Source: Dromiciops gliroides (Eukaryota; Chordata; Mammalia; Microbiotheria; Microbiotheriidae). Taken from it: a stretch of 64,000 nt of DNA. Below, in pieces: positions 25,021 to 34,941 of this stretch. The notes beneath the pieces are model-generated. The model saw only the letters and a list, made by a program, of their open reading frames with translations, did no database searches and had not been told where the DNA came from. Within the stretch, counting starts at the first letter, position 1; each line of letters begins with the position of its first letter. The stretch covers positions 664,536,232 through 664,600,231 of the forward strand of contig NC_057861.1 in NCBI RefSeq assembly GCF_019393635.1, read 5' to 3'. The position numbers and the translations under genes were made by a program.

Positions 25021-25060
25021 CTTGTTTAGCATTAACTAACAATAATAACCACTACTGGGT
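24740..25060 (+). mobile_element. L2 LINE 3' end with internal microsatellite
   Basis: 'aacataagctccttgagggt' is the L2 3' UTR landmark. It is interrupted by compound (CA)n, (TA)n and (TG)n tracts at 24911-25020. The L2 continuation after the tract is weak. Confidence 0.6.
24911..25022. repeat. Compound (CA)n(TA)n(TG)n(TA)n microsatellite
   Basis: Alternating purine-pyrimidine dinucleotides over about 110 bp. It gives spurious open frames rich in Y/I/C/V/H. Confidence 0.93.
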
Positions 25061-25199
25061 GAAGAGGGGAGATTCTACAATCATTCCCACTCCACTAGAG
25101 TGCCTTTCAACTCTGGACCCATGCACAGGATCAGAGTAAATTCAGTCCTGATGGATCCTTAGACACATCATCAAGACATTAAGTAGTTTGTAAAACTGC

Positions 25200-25541
25200 T
25201 GACTAGGCATTGTCGCATTTCACCTGAGCTCTGCATGATCCCCTCAAAGCCCTTATTTTCAGGCTAGCCGAGCCAGCCTTCAAGGAGGAAAGGGAGCCTG
25301 CACAGAGAGCGCTGGCCCTTTTTGGCTTCCGGACTTGATGGTGGTGGCGGCAGAGGACTTCACAGGAAATTTGAGGAAAGATAGCAATGCCAGGCTGTTA
25401 GAATTCTGTTCTCAATCTTTTTCTTTCTATTTTCCAATAAACCCTTAAAAACCTAAACTCATTTTATCAGTGATTTTTAGTCAGTTTCCCCCAAACTGGG
25501 GGAACACATTAGAATCCACATTTAGAATCTTAAATTACACA
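25200..25541 (+). mobile_element. LTR-like block (probable solo LTR)
   Basis: The segment 'tccaataaacccttaaaaac' followed by 'ctaaactcattttatcagtg' matches the layout and partly the sequence of the R/U5 of the young provirus at 46649, which reads 'ttaataaacgcttaaaggtc' then 'taactcttgc'. Upstream is a GC-richer U3-like part (about 25255-25370). The ends are approximate and I did not find a target duplication. The length is close to 358 bp. Confidence 0.5.
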
Positions 25542-25559
25542 CCAAGAAACTAGGACTTC

Positions 25560-25720
25560 CAGATCTTTCAAGTGTACATACATGTGAATGTATGTACATA
25601 TGTGTGTGGATATATATGTATGTGTATGTGCGTATATAAAGGGTATATATGTTATACACAACATATATGTGCTGCCCTATTATACATGTGAATATATGTA
25701 AGTATATGTGTGTGCTTGCT
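25560..25720. repeat. Imperfect (TATG/TGTA)n tract
   Basis: Repeated 'tatgtacatatgtgtg'-like units. It produces the spurious open frames beginning near 25649. Confidence 0.75.
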
Positions 25721-26039
25721 CAAGGGACAAGCATATGCATCCTTCTTGAGATCAATGTTCACTTACCTATACTATACTCAGAAAGGAAAAACAAAACAGA
25801 AAATGAAATTAGGACTCTGGGATCCAGTCTCAGGATCATCAAAGCAAGACATGAAATTACCCGTCATGTTTTCATGGCTGCCATTTGGATAGCATGGACC
25901 CTTTTCACATTCCTCACAGGAAGTCCCAGTTTACATATTGCCTCCTGGAAGGAAGAAGAAAGAGAGAAGTTTTGATCACTTTGAAAGAGAGAGTTGCCTT
26001 ACTGGGGAGTTTCCTATAATAACAAACTCTCAAGTGTAA

Positions 26040-26250
26040 ACAAAAGTAGTTACAGATGTTATTGCATCTGACCCTCATAATCACTCTGGAAGGTAAGCAC
26101 TATGGGTATTATTACACTTATTTTGTAAATTAGAAAACTGAGGTTCAGAGAGGTCCTGTCTTGCTCATACTTACACAGCTACTATTAGATGCAGGATTTG
26201 AACTGGCTTTCCTTCTAACCCAAAACCCAGCATTCAATCTACACTTTCCT
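26040..26250 (-). repeat. MIR-like SINE
   Basis: 'tagaaaactgaggttcagag' and 'gatgcaggatttgaactggc' are reverse MIR core landmarks. Confidence 0.65.
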
Positions 26251-26399
26251 GGCTAATCATCTGCCTTCATAACTAACCCTTCATATTCCCGCAAATTGTC
26301 ATTTTCTCCCTTTGATAAGGGGTCTCCCGTGTATGGGTGAAGAGGCAGGCGTGAAAGGAGTTTAGGTTAGAGAATAAACATAAAGCACAGAACTATGCA

Positions 26400-26575
26400 A
26401 AGAAGGCAATACCAGTGGACCTTATTCTGAATTCTGGTTCTGTCATATGATACCTATGTAACCATGTGTAAGTGGCACTCTGGATCTCAGTTTCCTCATC
26501 TGTCAGATAAAGGAGTCAAAATAAATGAACTCTGAGATTCATTCTAGCTCTAAGTCTATACTCCTTTATATTCTA
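26400..26575 (+). repeat. MIR SINE
   Basis: 'gatctcagtttcctcatctg' and 'tctgagattcattctagctc' follow in MIR order. Confidence 0.65.
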
Positions 26576-26579
26576 GGCT

Positions 26580-27640
26580 AGAGCCCCAAAGGTAGTGATC
26601 CAGGTAGAACTGAGGCTCAGAAGCTGGGTCAGCAAGTCATCAAAGTTGAGTTCTAGATTTATGAATCAGAGGTGTCCCACATGGAGAAATATCTCCAATG
26701 CAATGAAACAGCAGGTTCCTTGCCACTCCCTTGCCAGTCTTCTTGTCAGATCTTTTGTGATGCAGTAAATCAACTTGGTGTTTTGGTTACCCAAGAGAAA
26801 CCAACAAAATATTCATTTTTTCCCTTTCACCTCTAACTCCTTTGACATTTTCTATTTATTGAACTTATAATAATGTGCCCACTGCAGTAGCCTCTGGGTT
26901 CATGCGCAGAATTAAAATAACCTGAAAAATATAAAGTTCAGGTTCACATTCCTTTTCTACTCAATGAGAATTTTTACCAACCTACCTAAGAAGAGTTCAC
27001 TTGTAAAACTCATAAACAAGGCAGGGAAGGGCAGGATAAGGTGGGATAAGGAAACGAGGGATGAGGTTGCTTTTTACTGTCTTTGCTTCAATGAGAAAAT
27101 TGTTTCACTTCCTTGCACCTCAGTTTTTCTGATTGTAGGTGAGCATGTTACACCTTCCTCTGTTCCTCTGTACAATAATGAGCTTGGGCAGATAACCCAT
27201 AATGTCCCTTCTAGCAAGAGCATTCTATGAATTTATGCAGTCATTTAATCTCTCTGCAATATTCTTAGGATTAATTGCCAAATGCCTGTAGGGCACTGGA
27301 CTGTTCACACAAAAAAGCACCCTGGAAAGATGATGCTATTGTTATCACTAATGTTATCCTAAGTTTAAAGTCATTCAACAGCTTTTCATTGCATGGTAAA
27401 AATGATCCTGCCTATCCAAATTAAGATTCAAAGTGCAACTAAGAGTTAGTGAAACATTACATTAAGAGCTTTGCTGAAATCTTCATATATATGTTCTCAT
27501 TACCACATGTGTAGTGGCTTCATTTAAAAGTTCACATTCAGGTTTCTCAGGCTGACACAAACCTTCTCAGCAACCATTTAGCCATCTCTATTTGGTACTT
27601 ACATAACCACTTCATTTCCTCAAATGGAAACTACATCCTC
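26580..27640. other. Mostly unassigned, with a degenerate MIR scrap
   Basis: A weak forward MIR signal lies near 27100-27230 ('tccttgcacctcagtttttc'). The 88-codon plus-strand frame at 26964-27230 overlaps it and has no domain. I see nothing else. Confidence 0.4.
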
Positions 27641-28202
27641 AAGTACTGAAAGATGTGGTAGATGTGGGTGTTGAGCTCGTCGTTGAGATTGTTGTTATTA
27701 GTATTTGAAAATGGGAGCTATATCTCAAGATTGGAGGTAGGTAAATATCCTGATTTTCAGAAGAGTCAGAAAAGAAGAAAACAGAGGCTACAAACTATAG
27801 GACAGTGACCTTGAATTTGATACCTGGGAAAATTCTAGAATGAACCAATAATAAGATGGTTAATGAACGTCTATAAAGGGAAGCTTTGATAACAAAGACC
27901 TCAGCATGGCTTCATCAAAAATAATTCATGAAAAACTAAATTTATTTCCTTGCTGATGTTACTAAACTGATAGACAAGGGAAATTCTTTAGTGTAGTTTT
28001 CCTAGTGACCTCTAAAGTGCTAACTTGCAGCATTTTTGAAAAATTATCTCATGCTAGCTGTTCTTACGAAGAAGATGGAGAGAGGTAGAATAAATGATAA
28101 TTATATGCATTCAAAATAGTGTTGTGTTCACAGGAGGTGTCTAGTGGAGCATCTCAAGGATCTATACTTGGCTCTGTGTTTTCTTTTTAAAAGATTTTAC
28201 CG

Positions 28203-28356
28203 GGGGCAGCTAGGGTGGTGCAGTGGATAAAGCAACTGGCCCTGGATTCAGGAGGACCTAAGTCCAAATCCAGCCTCAGACACTTGACACTTACTAGCTG
28301 TGTGACCTTGGGCAAGTCACTTAACCCTCATTGCCCCACAAAATAATAATAATTTA
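28203..28356 (+). mobile_element. WSINE1/MAR1-type SINE
   Basis: Forward copy with the head 'gggggcagctagggtggtgc' and an (AAT)n-like tail. It interrupts the CR1/L3 element between its two RT motifs. A target duplication is not clear. Confidence 0.88.
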
Positions 28357-28469
28357 AAATTCACCAATACTTAGATAAAGGCATAGATAGACAGCATGTA
28401 GATTAAATCTTCAAATGACACAAAACTGGGAAGGATAACTTACACACTACATGACAGAGCCTGGATCCA

Positions 28470-29385
28470 AAAGGAGCTCTTAATCTCTTTTGTGTCATGG
28501 ACTCCTTTGGTAGTCTGGTGAAACCAATGCCATTCATACTCAGAATAATATTTTTAATTAATATAATGTTTTATCTTTCCCTAATTATGTGTTGAAACAA
28601 TTTTTAACTTTTTTTAAGTTTTGAGTTCCAAATCCAATCCCTCTCTCTCTCCACTCCCCCTCCCTGAAACAGTAAGCAATCCAATATCATTTATACATGT
28701 GCAATTATGTAAAACATTTCCACATTAGTCAGTTTATACAAGAAAACTCAAATTAAAATAAAAGAATGAAATAAATCAAGTGAAAAATAGCATGCTTCAG
28801 TCTATATTTAGACAGTATCAGTTCTTTCTCTGGAGGCAGATAGCATGCTTTATCATGAGTCCTTTGAGATTGTCTTGGATCAATGTATTGCTGAGAATAG
28901 CTGTCATTTACAATTCTTTTATCATACAATATTGCTGTTACTATGTACACCATTCTCCTGGTTCTACTCACTTCACTTTCTATCAGTCCATGTAAGTTTT
29001 TCCATGTTTTTCCAAAATTATCTTATTTTTCATAGTGTAATAATATTCTATCACCATCATATCCTACATATGATTTAGTCATTCCTCAATGAATGGGCAT
29101 CCTCTCAGTTTCCAATTCTTAGCCAGAACAAAAAGAGCTGCTATAAATATTTTTGTACAATTAGTTCTTTTTCCTTTTTTATATCTTTAGGATATAGACC
29201 TGGCAAAGGTATTGCTGGATCAAAAGGTATGCCCTTTGGGCATGGTTCCAAATATTCTTAAATGTATAAAATCCATAGGATTACAAAAGAAACCAATCTT
29301 TTAAAAATATGGTTTTGCATATATTTTTAAATGATCTCACTGACCCCTGAAATTCATCCATAAACATAGTGGGATCTAGGGAGCT
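28470..29385 (+). repeat. Old repeat split by an L1 tail
   Basis: 'cttttgtgtcatggactcct' (28487 on) and 'ataggattacaaaagaaacc' to 'cactgacccctgaaattcat' (29275-29355) read as two halves of one known mammalian element. They are parted by the L1 tail at 28575-29260. The element itself sits inside the CR1/L3. The family is not named with confidence. Confidence 0.5.
28575..29260 (-). mobile_element. L1-type LINE 3' end (ORF2 C-terminus and 3' UTR)
   Basis: On the minus strand it runs 'ttgatccagcaatacc', 'aatatttatagcagctcttt', 'tgcccattcattgaggaatg', 'gtgagtagaaccaggagaat', then the purine-rich tail. This is the end of a marsupial L1-type element, 5' truncated. Confidence 0.7.
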
Positions 29386-30139
29386 CAGGCTAATAGTTCA
29401 TAGAGCTGAATCTATTATGACAAAGGAAATAAGGAAAAATGTAAAGTCTTACAATTAGGTTGGAACTTCTCAAATAAAAGGTGGAGGAAGCACAGTTAGA
29501 GAATAGTTTATCTGAAAAAGACATAGGAGTTTTAGTGGACTGCAAGCTAAGTATGAAACAGCAGTATGATGTGGCAGACAAAAATGTCAATACAATCAAG
29601 AGCTGCATGTCTTCCAGGAATAAGGAGATGATAGTGCCTCTGTACCCTGCCCTAGTCAAACCACATGTGGAGAGCATCCAGAGGAGAACCTCAACACTGA
29701 CATACAAAGAGCAATCAAAAGAATATCCAGTGTGGAGAAGAGAAGAATAAGGAGAGATGCGGTGGCTCTCTGTCTTCAAATATTTGAAGGACTATCCTGT
29801 GGAGGAAGGAGTAAATGTGTTCTGTTTGACTCCAGGAAGAACTAGGAGCAATGGGCAGAAGTTTCAAAAAAAAAGAAATTTTAGATTTGATAGAAGAAAA
29901 GAAATAAAAATTTCTAATATTTAGTGCTATCCAAAAGCAGAATGGTCAGCCTCAAGAAGTAGTGGCCTACATTCTCCTGATTGGAGGTCCTCAGGCAAAG
30001 GCTGTAGAACTATTACTTTATATGTTGTATTAAGGGTTCATTTGGGTCATTAGCTGAACCAGATGTTCCTAGAGCTCCTTTCCAACTCTCTGATTCTATG
30101 GCTCTATGGGTTATGGATTTACTAGATGGTGTATCTGAT

Positions 30140-30290
30140 GGATGTCAGTAAATCCAAGATCCTCAAATGAGGGAACTAGAGCTTGAGTGACTTATACAAG
30201 GCAACCGAGGTAAATAGCAAAAACAGGATTTGAACACGTGATCTCTGATTCAAGTCAAATGTTCATCATTTTACCATACTTCCTCTGTAG
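30140..30290 (-). repeat. MIR-like SINE
   Basis: 'tcctcaaatgagggaactag' and 'acaggatttgaacacgtgat' are reverse MIR landmarks. Confidence 0.55.
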
Positions 30291-30399
30291 TTCTGCTTCT
30301 GTAAGGGTAAACATGCCTGGCATCATCCTGGATGCCAGTTTCCCCATTTGTCACTGAGGGTCCTCTCAGCTACAATATTCTGTGATCCCATGGTTTATT

Positions 30400-31030
30400 C
30401 TTTTTCCAAATTGTGTTTTAACATTAATTTACATAGCATGGCAGGGTTAGCTCAGCAAATAATTCCAAACTACCCATGTCTTCTCATCCTCTATAATTCT
30501 TGTCCTTTCCCTACCATAATCTTCCAAAGAACATCTATCCAAAGCACTGAAAGCCTTTGTTTCTTTGGTTATTTCATGGAAATTTGTGCAACATGCAACT
30601 CTATAACTCAGCTATGTACAGAGAAATTAATAAACAGAACTTTGTCCCCTTGATGATAGATTTTTTTTTGTCTCAGCAAGACATAAAATTTATCTTCGAC
30701 GCTTCAAGAAGCTAAACTTGCATCAGTGTGGGTATTCTTTCCACTAGTGCAGGTCACAACACCTCACTGACCCAGTTAAAGTTCTTCAAGAGTGACCTTG
30801 CCCAGGAAACTCATGTGCCTGTGACCAATGCAGAGACGAGCCTCTCTGAAATCTGAACTGAATTAGGCTGGTACTCAGACAACAGACCCACAGACTTACT
30901 ATATGTGTACTCTAAACCTTACCAGCTTAGTAGAGTCTGCCAGAACTTATATGCCACTGACATAGCCTTAGCGAATGGAGGAGCATCTCCATATAACAGT
31001 GAAGTAGCAGAGGAAGACATTAGTGAAGGT
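30400..31030. other. Unassigned sequence
   Basis: No gene is recognised. The block 30670-31020 ('tgcaggtcacaacacctcac' and following) reads like part of an interspersed repeat but I cannot name it. The 101-codon frame at 30348-30653 shows no domain. Confidence 0.35.
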
Positions 31031-31039
31031 GGGTAGAAT

Positions 31040-31260
31040 CAAGGGAAAGAATATTTAAGTGCTTACTATGCCCCATAGGCTTTAAAATTTGATCCTCATA
31101 CCTGGGAAGCAACTATTTGTTATTATTTCCATTTTACATTTGCAGAAACTGAGGCAGATAGAGGTGAAGTGACTTGCCCAGTGTCTAAATCCAGATCTGA
31201 ACTCAGGTTTTCTTTCCAAGCCCAGTGCTCTCTCCCCTGCACTGTCTAGATTCCTTCCTC
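31040..31260 (-). repeat. MIR-like SINE
   Basis: 'ttgcagaaactgaggcagat' and 'gtgaagtgacttgcccagtg' are reverse MIR core. Confidence 0.7.
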
Positions 31261-31344
31261 ACATTCAAATATTCAAAGGAAATGTTTTCAGGAATTGGCT
31301 ATCTTATTTAGAGATGATCTGGCTGCTACGTAACAGAGAGGGTC

Positions 31345-31530
31345 ATAGAAGACATGTGGCGCTGTGGAAAGATGAGAGGATCTGGGTTCAGATCGTGCCC
31401 CTGGTGCTTATTGCTTGTGTGTCCCTGAAGAGGACGCAACCTCCTTGCTTCTCAGTATCCTCAATTGGAAAATGAGAGGGTTGAACTAGATGGCTTTTGA
31501 GGCCCTTTTCTGTTTCTAGTTTTATGAGTC
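31345..31530 (+). repeat. MIR SINE
   Basis: 'gaggatctgggttcagatcg', 'cttctcagtatcctcaattg' and 'tagatggcttttgaggccct' follow in MIR order. Confidence 0.6.
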
Positions 31531-31789
31531 TATTATCTTATGTTAAACCAGACACATAAGGGAGCAAGATGCTTACATATGAAGTGAGGGGTAAGGAATA
31601 AGGAATAAACATCCCCTGGCATCACTCCGGTATCCATGAAATATTAAACAAACCTGAAGGCCTCTATTACACTGGCTCGATCCTCTTTGTAGTACTTAAG
31701 GACAGAATCTTATAGGCTAAGAAGTTATAGATGAGTTATCAACCAGCAGCAGGGATACTCCAATTGGCAAGATCATGAATCTACAGAAG

Positions 31790-32400
31790 TATCAATAAGG
31801 ATCTCAGACCCAGCAATACTGCTATCTGCATCTACCCAAAGAAATCAAGGACAAAGGAAAAGAGGCTATATGTAAAAGACTATTTATAGAAGCATTTTAG
31901 CTGTAACAAAATTGGAAACAAAACAGGTGCCCATCAATTGGAGACTAGCTGAACAAATTGTAGAATGAGTGTAATAGGATATATAGTTATTACAAAAACT
32001 GTTCTACTGTTGTCATTTCATCCTCATTAGTTCATACAAGCCTTCCCATGTTTCTCCAAACCAATAACATTAACCATCTCTTATGGAGCAATGTGCAGGG
32101 TGTCCCAAATTTCTTAATGTAGTTTTTGCAAAAACGCTGTACATTTCCTCCAAACATGGGAAGGCTTGTATGAACTAATGAAAGTGAAATGAGAACCGTA
32201 GAACAGTTTGATGCAATACCTACAATAGTGTGAAGGAAAAATAAATTTGAAATATCTCAGAACTCTGATTAAAACACCAAATAATCATAACTCACAAAAA
32301 CCGATGATGAAACATGCCTCTCATATCTTGACAGATAGGTAATGAATCTTATGTGTAGAACAAGATGTGCATCCATATACATGGCCAATGTGTTAATTTG
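31790..32400 (+). mobile_element. L1-type LINE 3' end with an internal inverted duplication
   Basis: Forward L1-tail text 'gcccatcaattggagactag' and 'gaacaaattgtagaatgagt' is interrupted at about 31999. It resumes at 32152 with 'gggaaggcttgtatgaacta' and 'gtgaaatgagaaccgtagaa'. The interrupting block begins with an inverted copy of the resumed sequence. Confidence 0.6.
31999..32206. repeat. Long inverted repeat (55-bp arms, 98-bp loop)
   Basis: The arms at 31999-32053 and 32152-32206 are reverse complements with 50 of 55 positions matching by hand count. The loop contains 'gggtgtcccaaatttcttaa', which resembles a Tc1/mariner-type terminus. An RNA across it would fold into a strong hairpin. 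Confidence 0.85.
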
Positions 32401-32421
32401 TTTAGCTTGGCTGCACATATA

Positions 32422-32577
32422 TTTTGTTTTTGGTTTTTTTTTGCAGGCAATGGGGGTTAAGTGACTTGCCCAGGGTCACACAGCTATTAAGTGTCAAGTG
32501 TCTGAGGCTGGATTTGAACTCAGGTACTCCTGAATTCAGGGCCAGTGCCTTAACCACTGCGCCATCTAGCTGCCCCC
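32422..32577 (-). mobile_element. WSINE1/MAR1-type SINE with 13-bp target duplication
   Basis: Minus-strand copy flanked by exact 'ggctgcacatata' at 32409-32421 and 32578-32590. Confidence 0.92.
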
Positions 32578-32784
32578 GGCTGCACATATATGTTACAGGA
32601 AAGAGCTTCTATTTAAGGAAGGGGGTAGTAAGTTAATGGGTAGATATAAATATGAAAAAAAAATTAATAGAAAAAAATTAATGCATAAAAGTAAATGAAA
32701 AGTAGTATAAAAGGGGGCACAAATAAAGCAATTTTATTTATACATTGTTAAATGTAATATATGTCTTTAAAAGCAAATTGACAG

Positions 32785-32940
32785 GGGCAGCTAGGTGGTG
32801 CAGTGGATAGAGCACCGGCCCTGGAGTCAGGAGTACCCGAGTTCAAATCCAACCTCAGACACTTAACACACATTTACTAGCTGTGTGACCCTGGGCAAGT
32901 CACTTAACCCCAATTGCCTCACTAAAAAAAAAAAAAAAAA
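32785..32940 (+). mobile_element. WSINE1/MAR1-type SINE with 14-bp target duplication
   Basis: Forward copy with an 18-A tail, flanked by exact 'aagcaaattgacag' at 32771-32784 and 32941-32954. It ends eight bases before the hairpin at 32963. Confidence 0.93.
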
Positions 32941-32962
32941 AAGCAAATTGACAGTTGACAAT

Positions 32963-33029
32963 AGTATCCAGGTGATTATAGAATTTGATAAATGTTACAT
33001 TTATCATATTCTATAATCACCTGGATACT
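32963..33029. repeat. Near-perfect hairpin (31-bp arms, 5-nt loop)
   Basis: The left arm (32963-32993) and right arm (32999-33029) are complementary with a single mismatch. The loop is 'gttac'. It could be a tiny palindromic MITE, a replication fold-back scar, or a small-RNA precursor-like hairpin. No TA or 8-bp target duplication is evident. Confidence 0.9.
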
Positions 33030-33034
33030 GAATT

Positions 33035-33200
33035 GAATAGGACCTTAAAGATGGTGTATTAGTAGGACCATAGTATATAGAGAAGGAAGGAACCCAAGTA
33101 TTCGTCTAGTAAAATTCCCTCATTTTGCAGATAAGGAAGCAAAGCATGAAAAAAGTTAAGTGACTTGCCCAAAGTCACACAAGCAATGTAAATGATAGCT
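33035..33200 (-). repeat. MIR-like SINE
   Basis: 'ccctcattttgcagataagg' and 'gtgacttgcccaaagtcaca' are reverse MIR core. Confidence 0.7.
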
Positions 33201-33384
33201 ATCATTTACACAGACAGCAATGGAGAGATGCAATTGAACAAATGCAAGCTGTTCTGCTTGGCTTCAACTCCATGATGCTCTTTGTCATGCCCTACCTAGG
33301 AAAAATTCATCACCAGATATACTCATCACCAAGAAACTCATAATCATGGAGATTGCTTCAGCTTTGTTACTCACATATCATCAT

Positions 33385-33682
33385 TACCCTCAGTTGCTTT
33401 TGCTCCTCTGATTGAAGAGCTGGAAGACAGAACAAAAAACTCCTCCCATAGCCTCAAAATGCCAGCCATCTCTTCATTTGTCACCTGCTTCTCTGCTTGG
33501 TTTTGTCTCCATCACCATTTTCATCATGCTTCCACACTGGGAATCTTCTGATACCCCTACTCTTTTGAGCTTAGGGCACTTGACCTCAAGAAAGAATTCT
33601 CTTTCTCTTATTTGTATCCCCAACACTTAGCATGCCTGGCAAAGAGTGAGTACTTAATAAATATTTATTGAATTATGTCATA
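33385..33682 (+). mobile_element. L2 LINE 3' end
   Basis: 'ttgtatccccaacacttagc' and 'gagtgagtacttaataaata' are L2 3' UTR landmarks, preceded by CT-rich L2 body text. Confidence 0.8.
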
Positions 33683-33889
33683 GTTGGGATTAGTCCACAT
33701 ACATACTTTTATTTTATTGATTTTATTTTTAATTTATGGAATAAAAGAAGCATTTCCATAATATAGTATAAATTGTACATAATAGATTTGCCATTTCATG
33801 TGCAGTCTACATATTTTCTAACTCTCTAGTTGTCCTTTCTATTTTATCATGTATTTGCCTTTCATAGACACATCCTACCTTTATGTGCT

Positions 33890-34142
33890 ATTAGCAGTGA
33901 AGTGGTACAGGGGATAGAGCACCAAGTTTAGAGTCAAGAAGATTCCTCTTCCTGAGTTCAAATATGACTTCACACACTTACTAGCTATGTGACCCTAGGC
34001 AAGTCACTTGACCTTGTATGCCTCAGTTCCTCATCTATAAAACAAGCTGGAGGAGGAAATGGCAAACAATCTCAAGATCTTTGCCAATAAAACCCCAAAT
34101 AGGGTCATAAAAAGTCAAACACCACTGAAAAACACAATAACT
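33890..34142 (+). mobile_element. Long-form MIR-core marsupial SINE
   Basis: It carries 'tatgtgaccctaggcaagtc', 'ctggaggaggaaatggcaaa' and 'aaaccccaaatagggtcata'. Same subfamily as at 10290 and 16842. Confidence 0.85.
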
Positions 34143-34654
34143 CGTATGTGCTACAGGAAGGGGCTTGTGCTTTCTTCATTTCCTATGTTAAGAATTTATA
34201 GGAAGAAATCAGGCTATAAATGAGAGTACTGCCTTGACAGATGTCAAAGGAAACCAATGCACATTTTACAGCTCAATAGATGCTATACAGGCCAAGGATT
34301 ATGGAAAATCCTTTGTAAGACAGCACCATAAGGCTATCTGGGACCAAGGCTTCAAGGTCTAGTGACTTGTTCACAAATCATATCACCTATTTTGTTATTA
34401 ATGGCTTGGCAAGGTCTTCATTACTTTCTAATTGTCTGCATTTATTTTCTTCATTTTTCATGTTAAAGAATGATGGGCTTGATATTGCCTCCATTCCAGT
34501 TATTTTTTTATACTTCTCATTTAATAGGCCTGCAGTCACACTGCTTGCATGGCAGCACATTTTTCCCAACCCCCACCTCCTTTCATCTCTTCATCCAAAG
34601 CATAGCTAAAAATACTGTTATTTGTTACCATCCTTAAGTCATTCAGTTTCTTTG

Positions 34655-34885
34655 GCTAGAATACTTTTACTAGAGTCAGGACAACCCGAGTTCGAACCCA
34701 GCTTCAAACATTTGCTAGCTGTGTAACCCTGAACAAATCATTTAACCTCTGTTTGCCTCAGTTTCCTCATGTGTAATATGTGAATAATAATAACACCTAC
34801 CTCCCAGAGTTGTTATGAGGATCAAATGAGATAATAACTATAAAGGGCCTAGCCCAGGACCTATACATAATAAGTGTTATATAAA
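34655..34885 (+). repeat. MIR/THER-like SINE, full length
   Basis: 'gtgtaaccctgaacaaatca', 'gcctcagtttcctcatgtgt' and 'gttgttatgaggatcaaatg' run in MIR order and merge into a TATG tract. Confidence 0.8.
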
Positions 34886-34941
34886 TGTGTGTATGTATGT
34901 ATATATGTATATACACAAATATACATATATATATATGCACA

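Larger units (their letters stand above)
27700..30130 (+). mobile_element. CR1/L3 LINE, split by a SINE and by an L1 tail
   Basis: Three parts keep one orientation. Part 1 (27700-28200) is reverse-transcriptase-like, with NLIPGKILE and a GVSSGASQGSILGS-like reading across frameshifts. Part 2 follows the SINE (28357-28460), with an LQMTQNWEG-like reading of the ADDTKLGG motif. Part 3 (29390-30130) is the ORF2 C-terminus (GVLVDCKLSMKQQYD, MIVPLYPALVKPHVE) and the 3' UTR 'atccaaaagcagaatggtca' and 'cctcaagaagtagtggccta'. CR1/L3 LINEs are ancient and dead in mammals, and stops are frequent. Confidence 0.75.

Noticed and set aside
24838..25139. Tyr/Ile/Cys/Val-rich open frames at 24838-25032 and 24954-25139
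   Set aside because: They are translations of the TA/CA/TG dinucleotide tracts.
29390..29779. 129-codon minus-strand frame
   Set aside because: It is antisense to the CR1/L3 ORF2 C-terminus, which reads clearly on the plus strand.
34655..34760. tRNA gene suggested by 'gagttcgaacccag'
   Set aside because: The B-box-like sequence belongs to the tRNA-derived head of a MIR-type SINE and continues into the MIR core. No cloverleaf with an acceptor stem closes around it.
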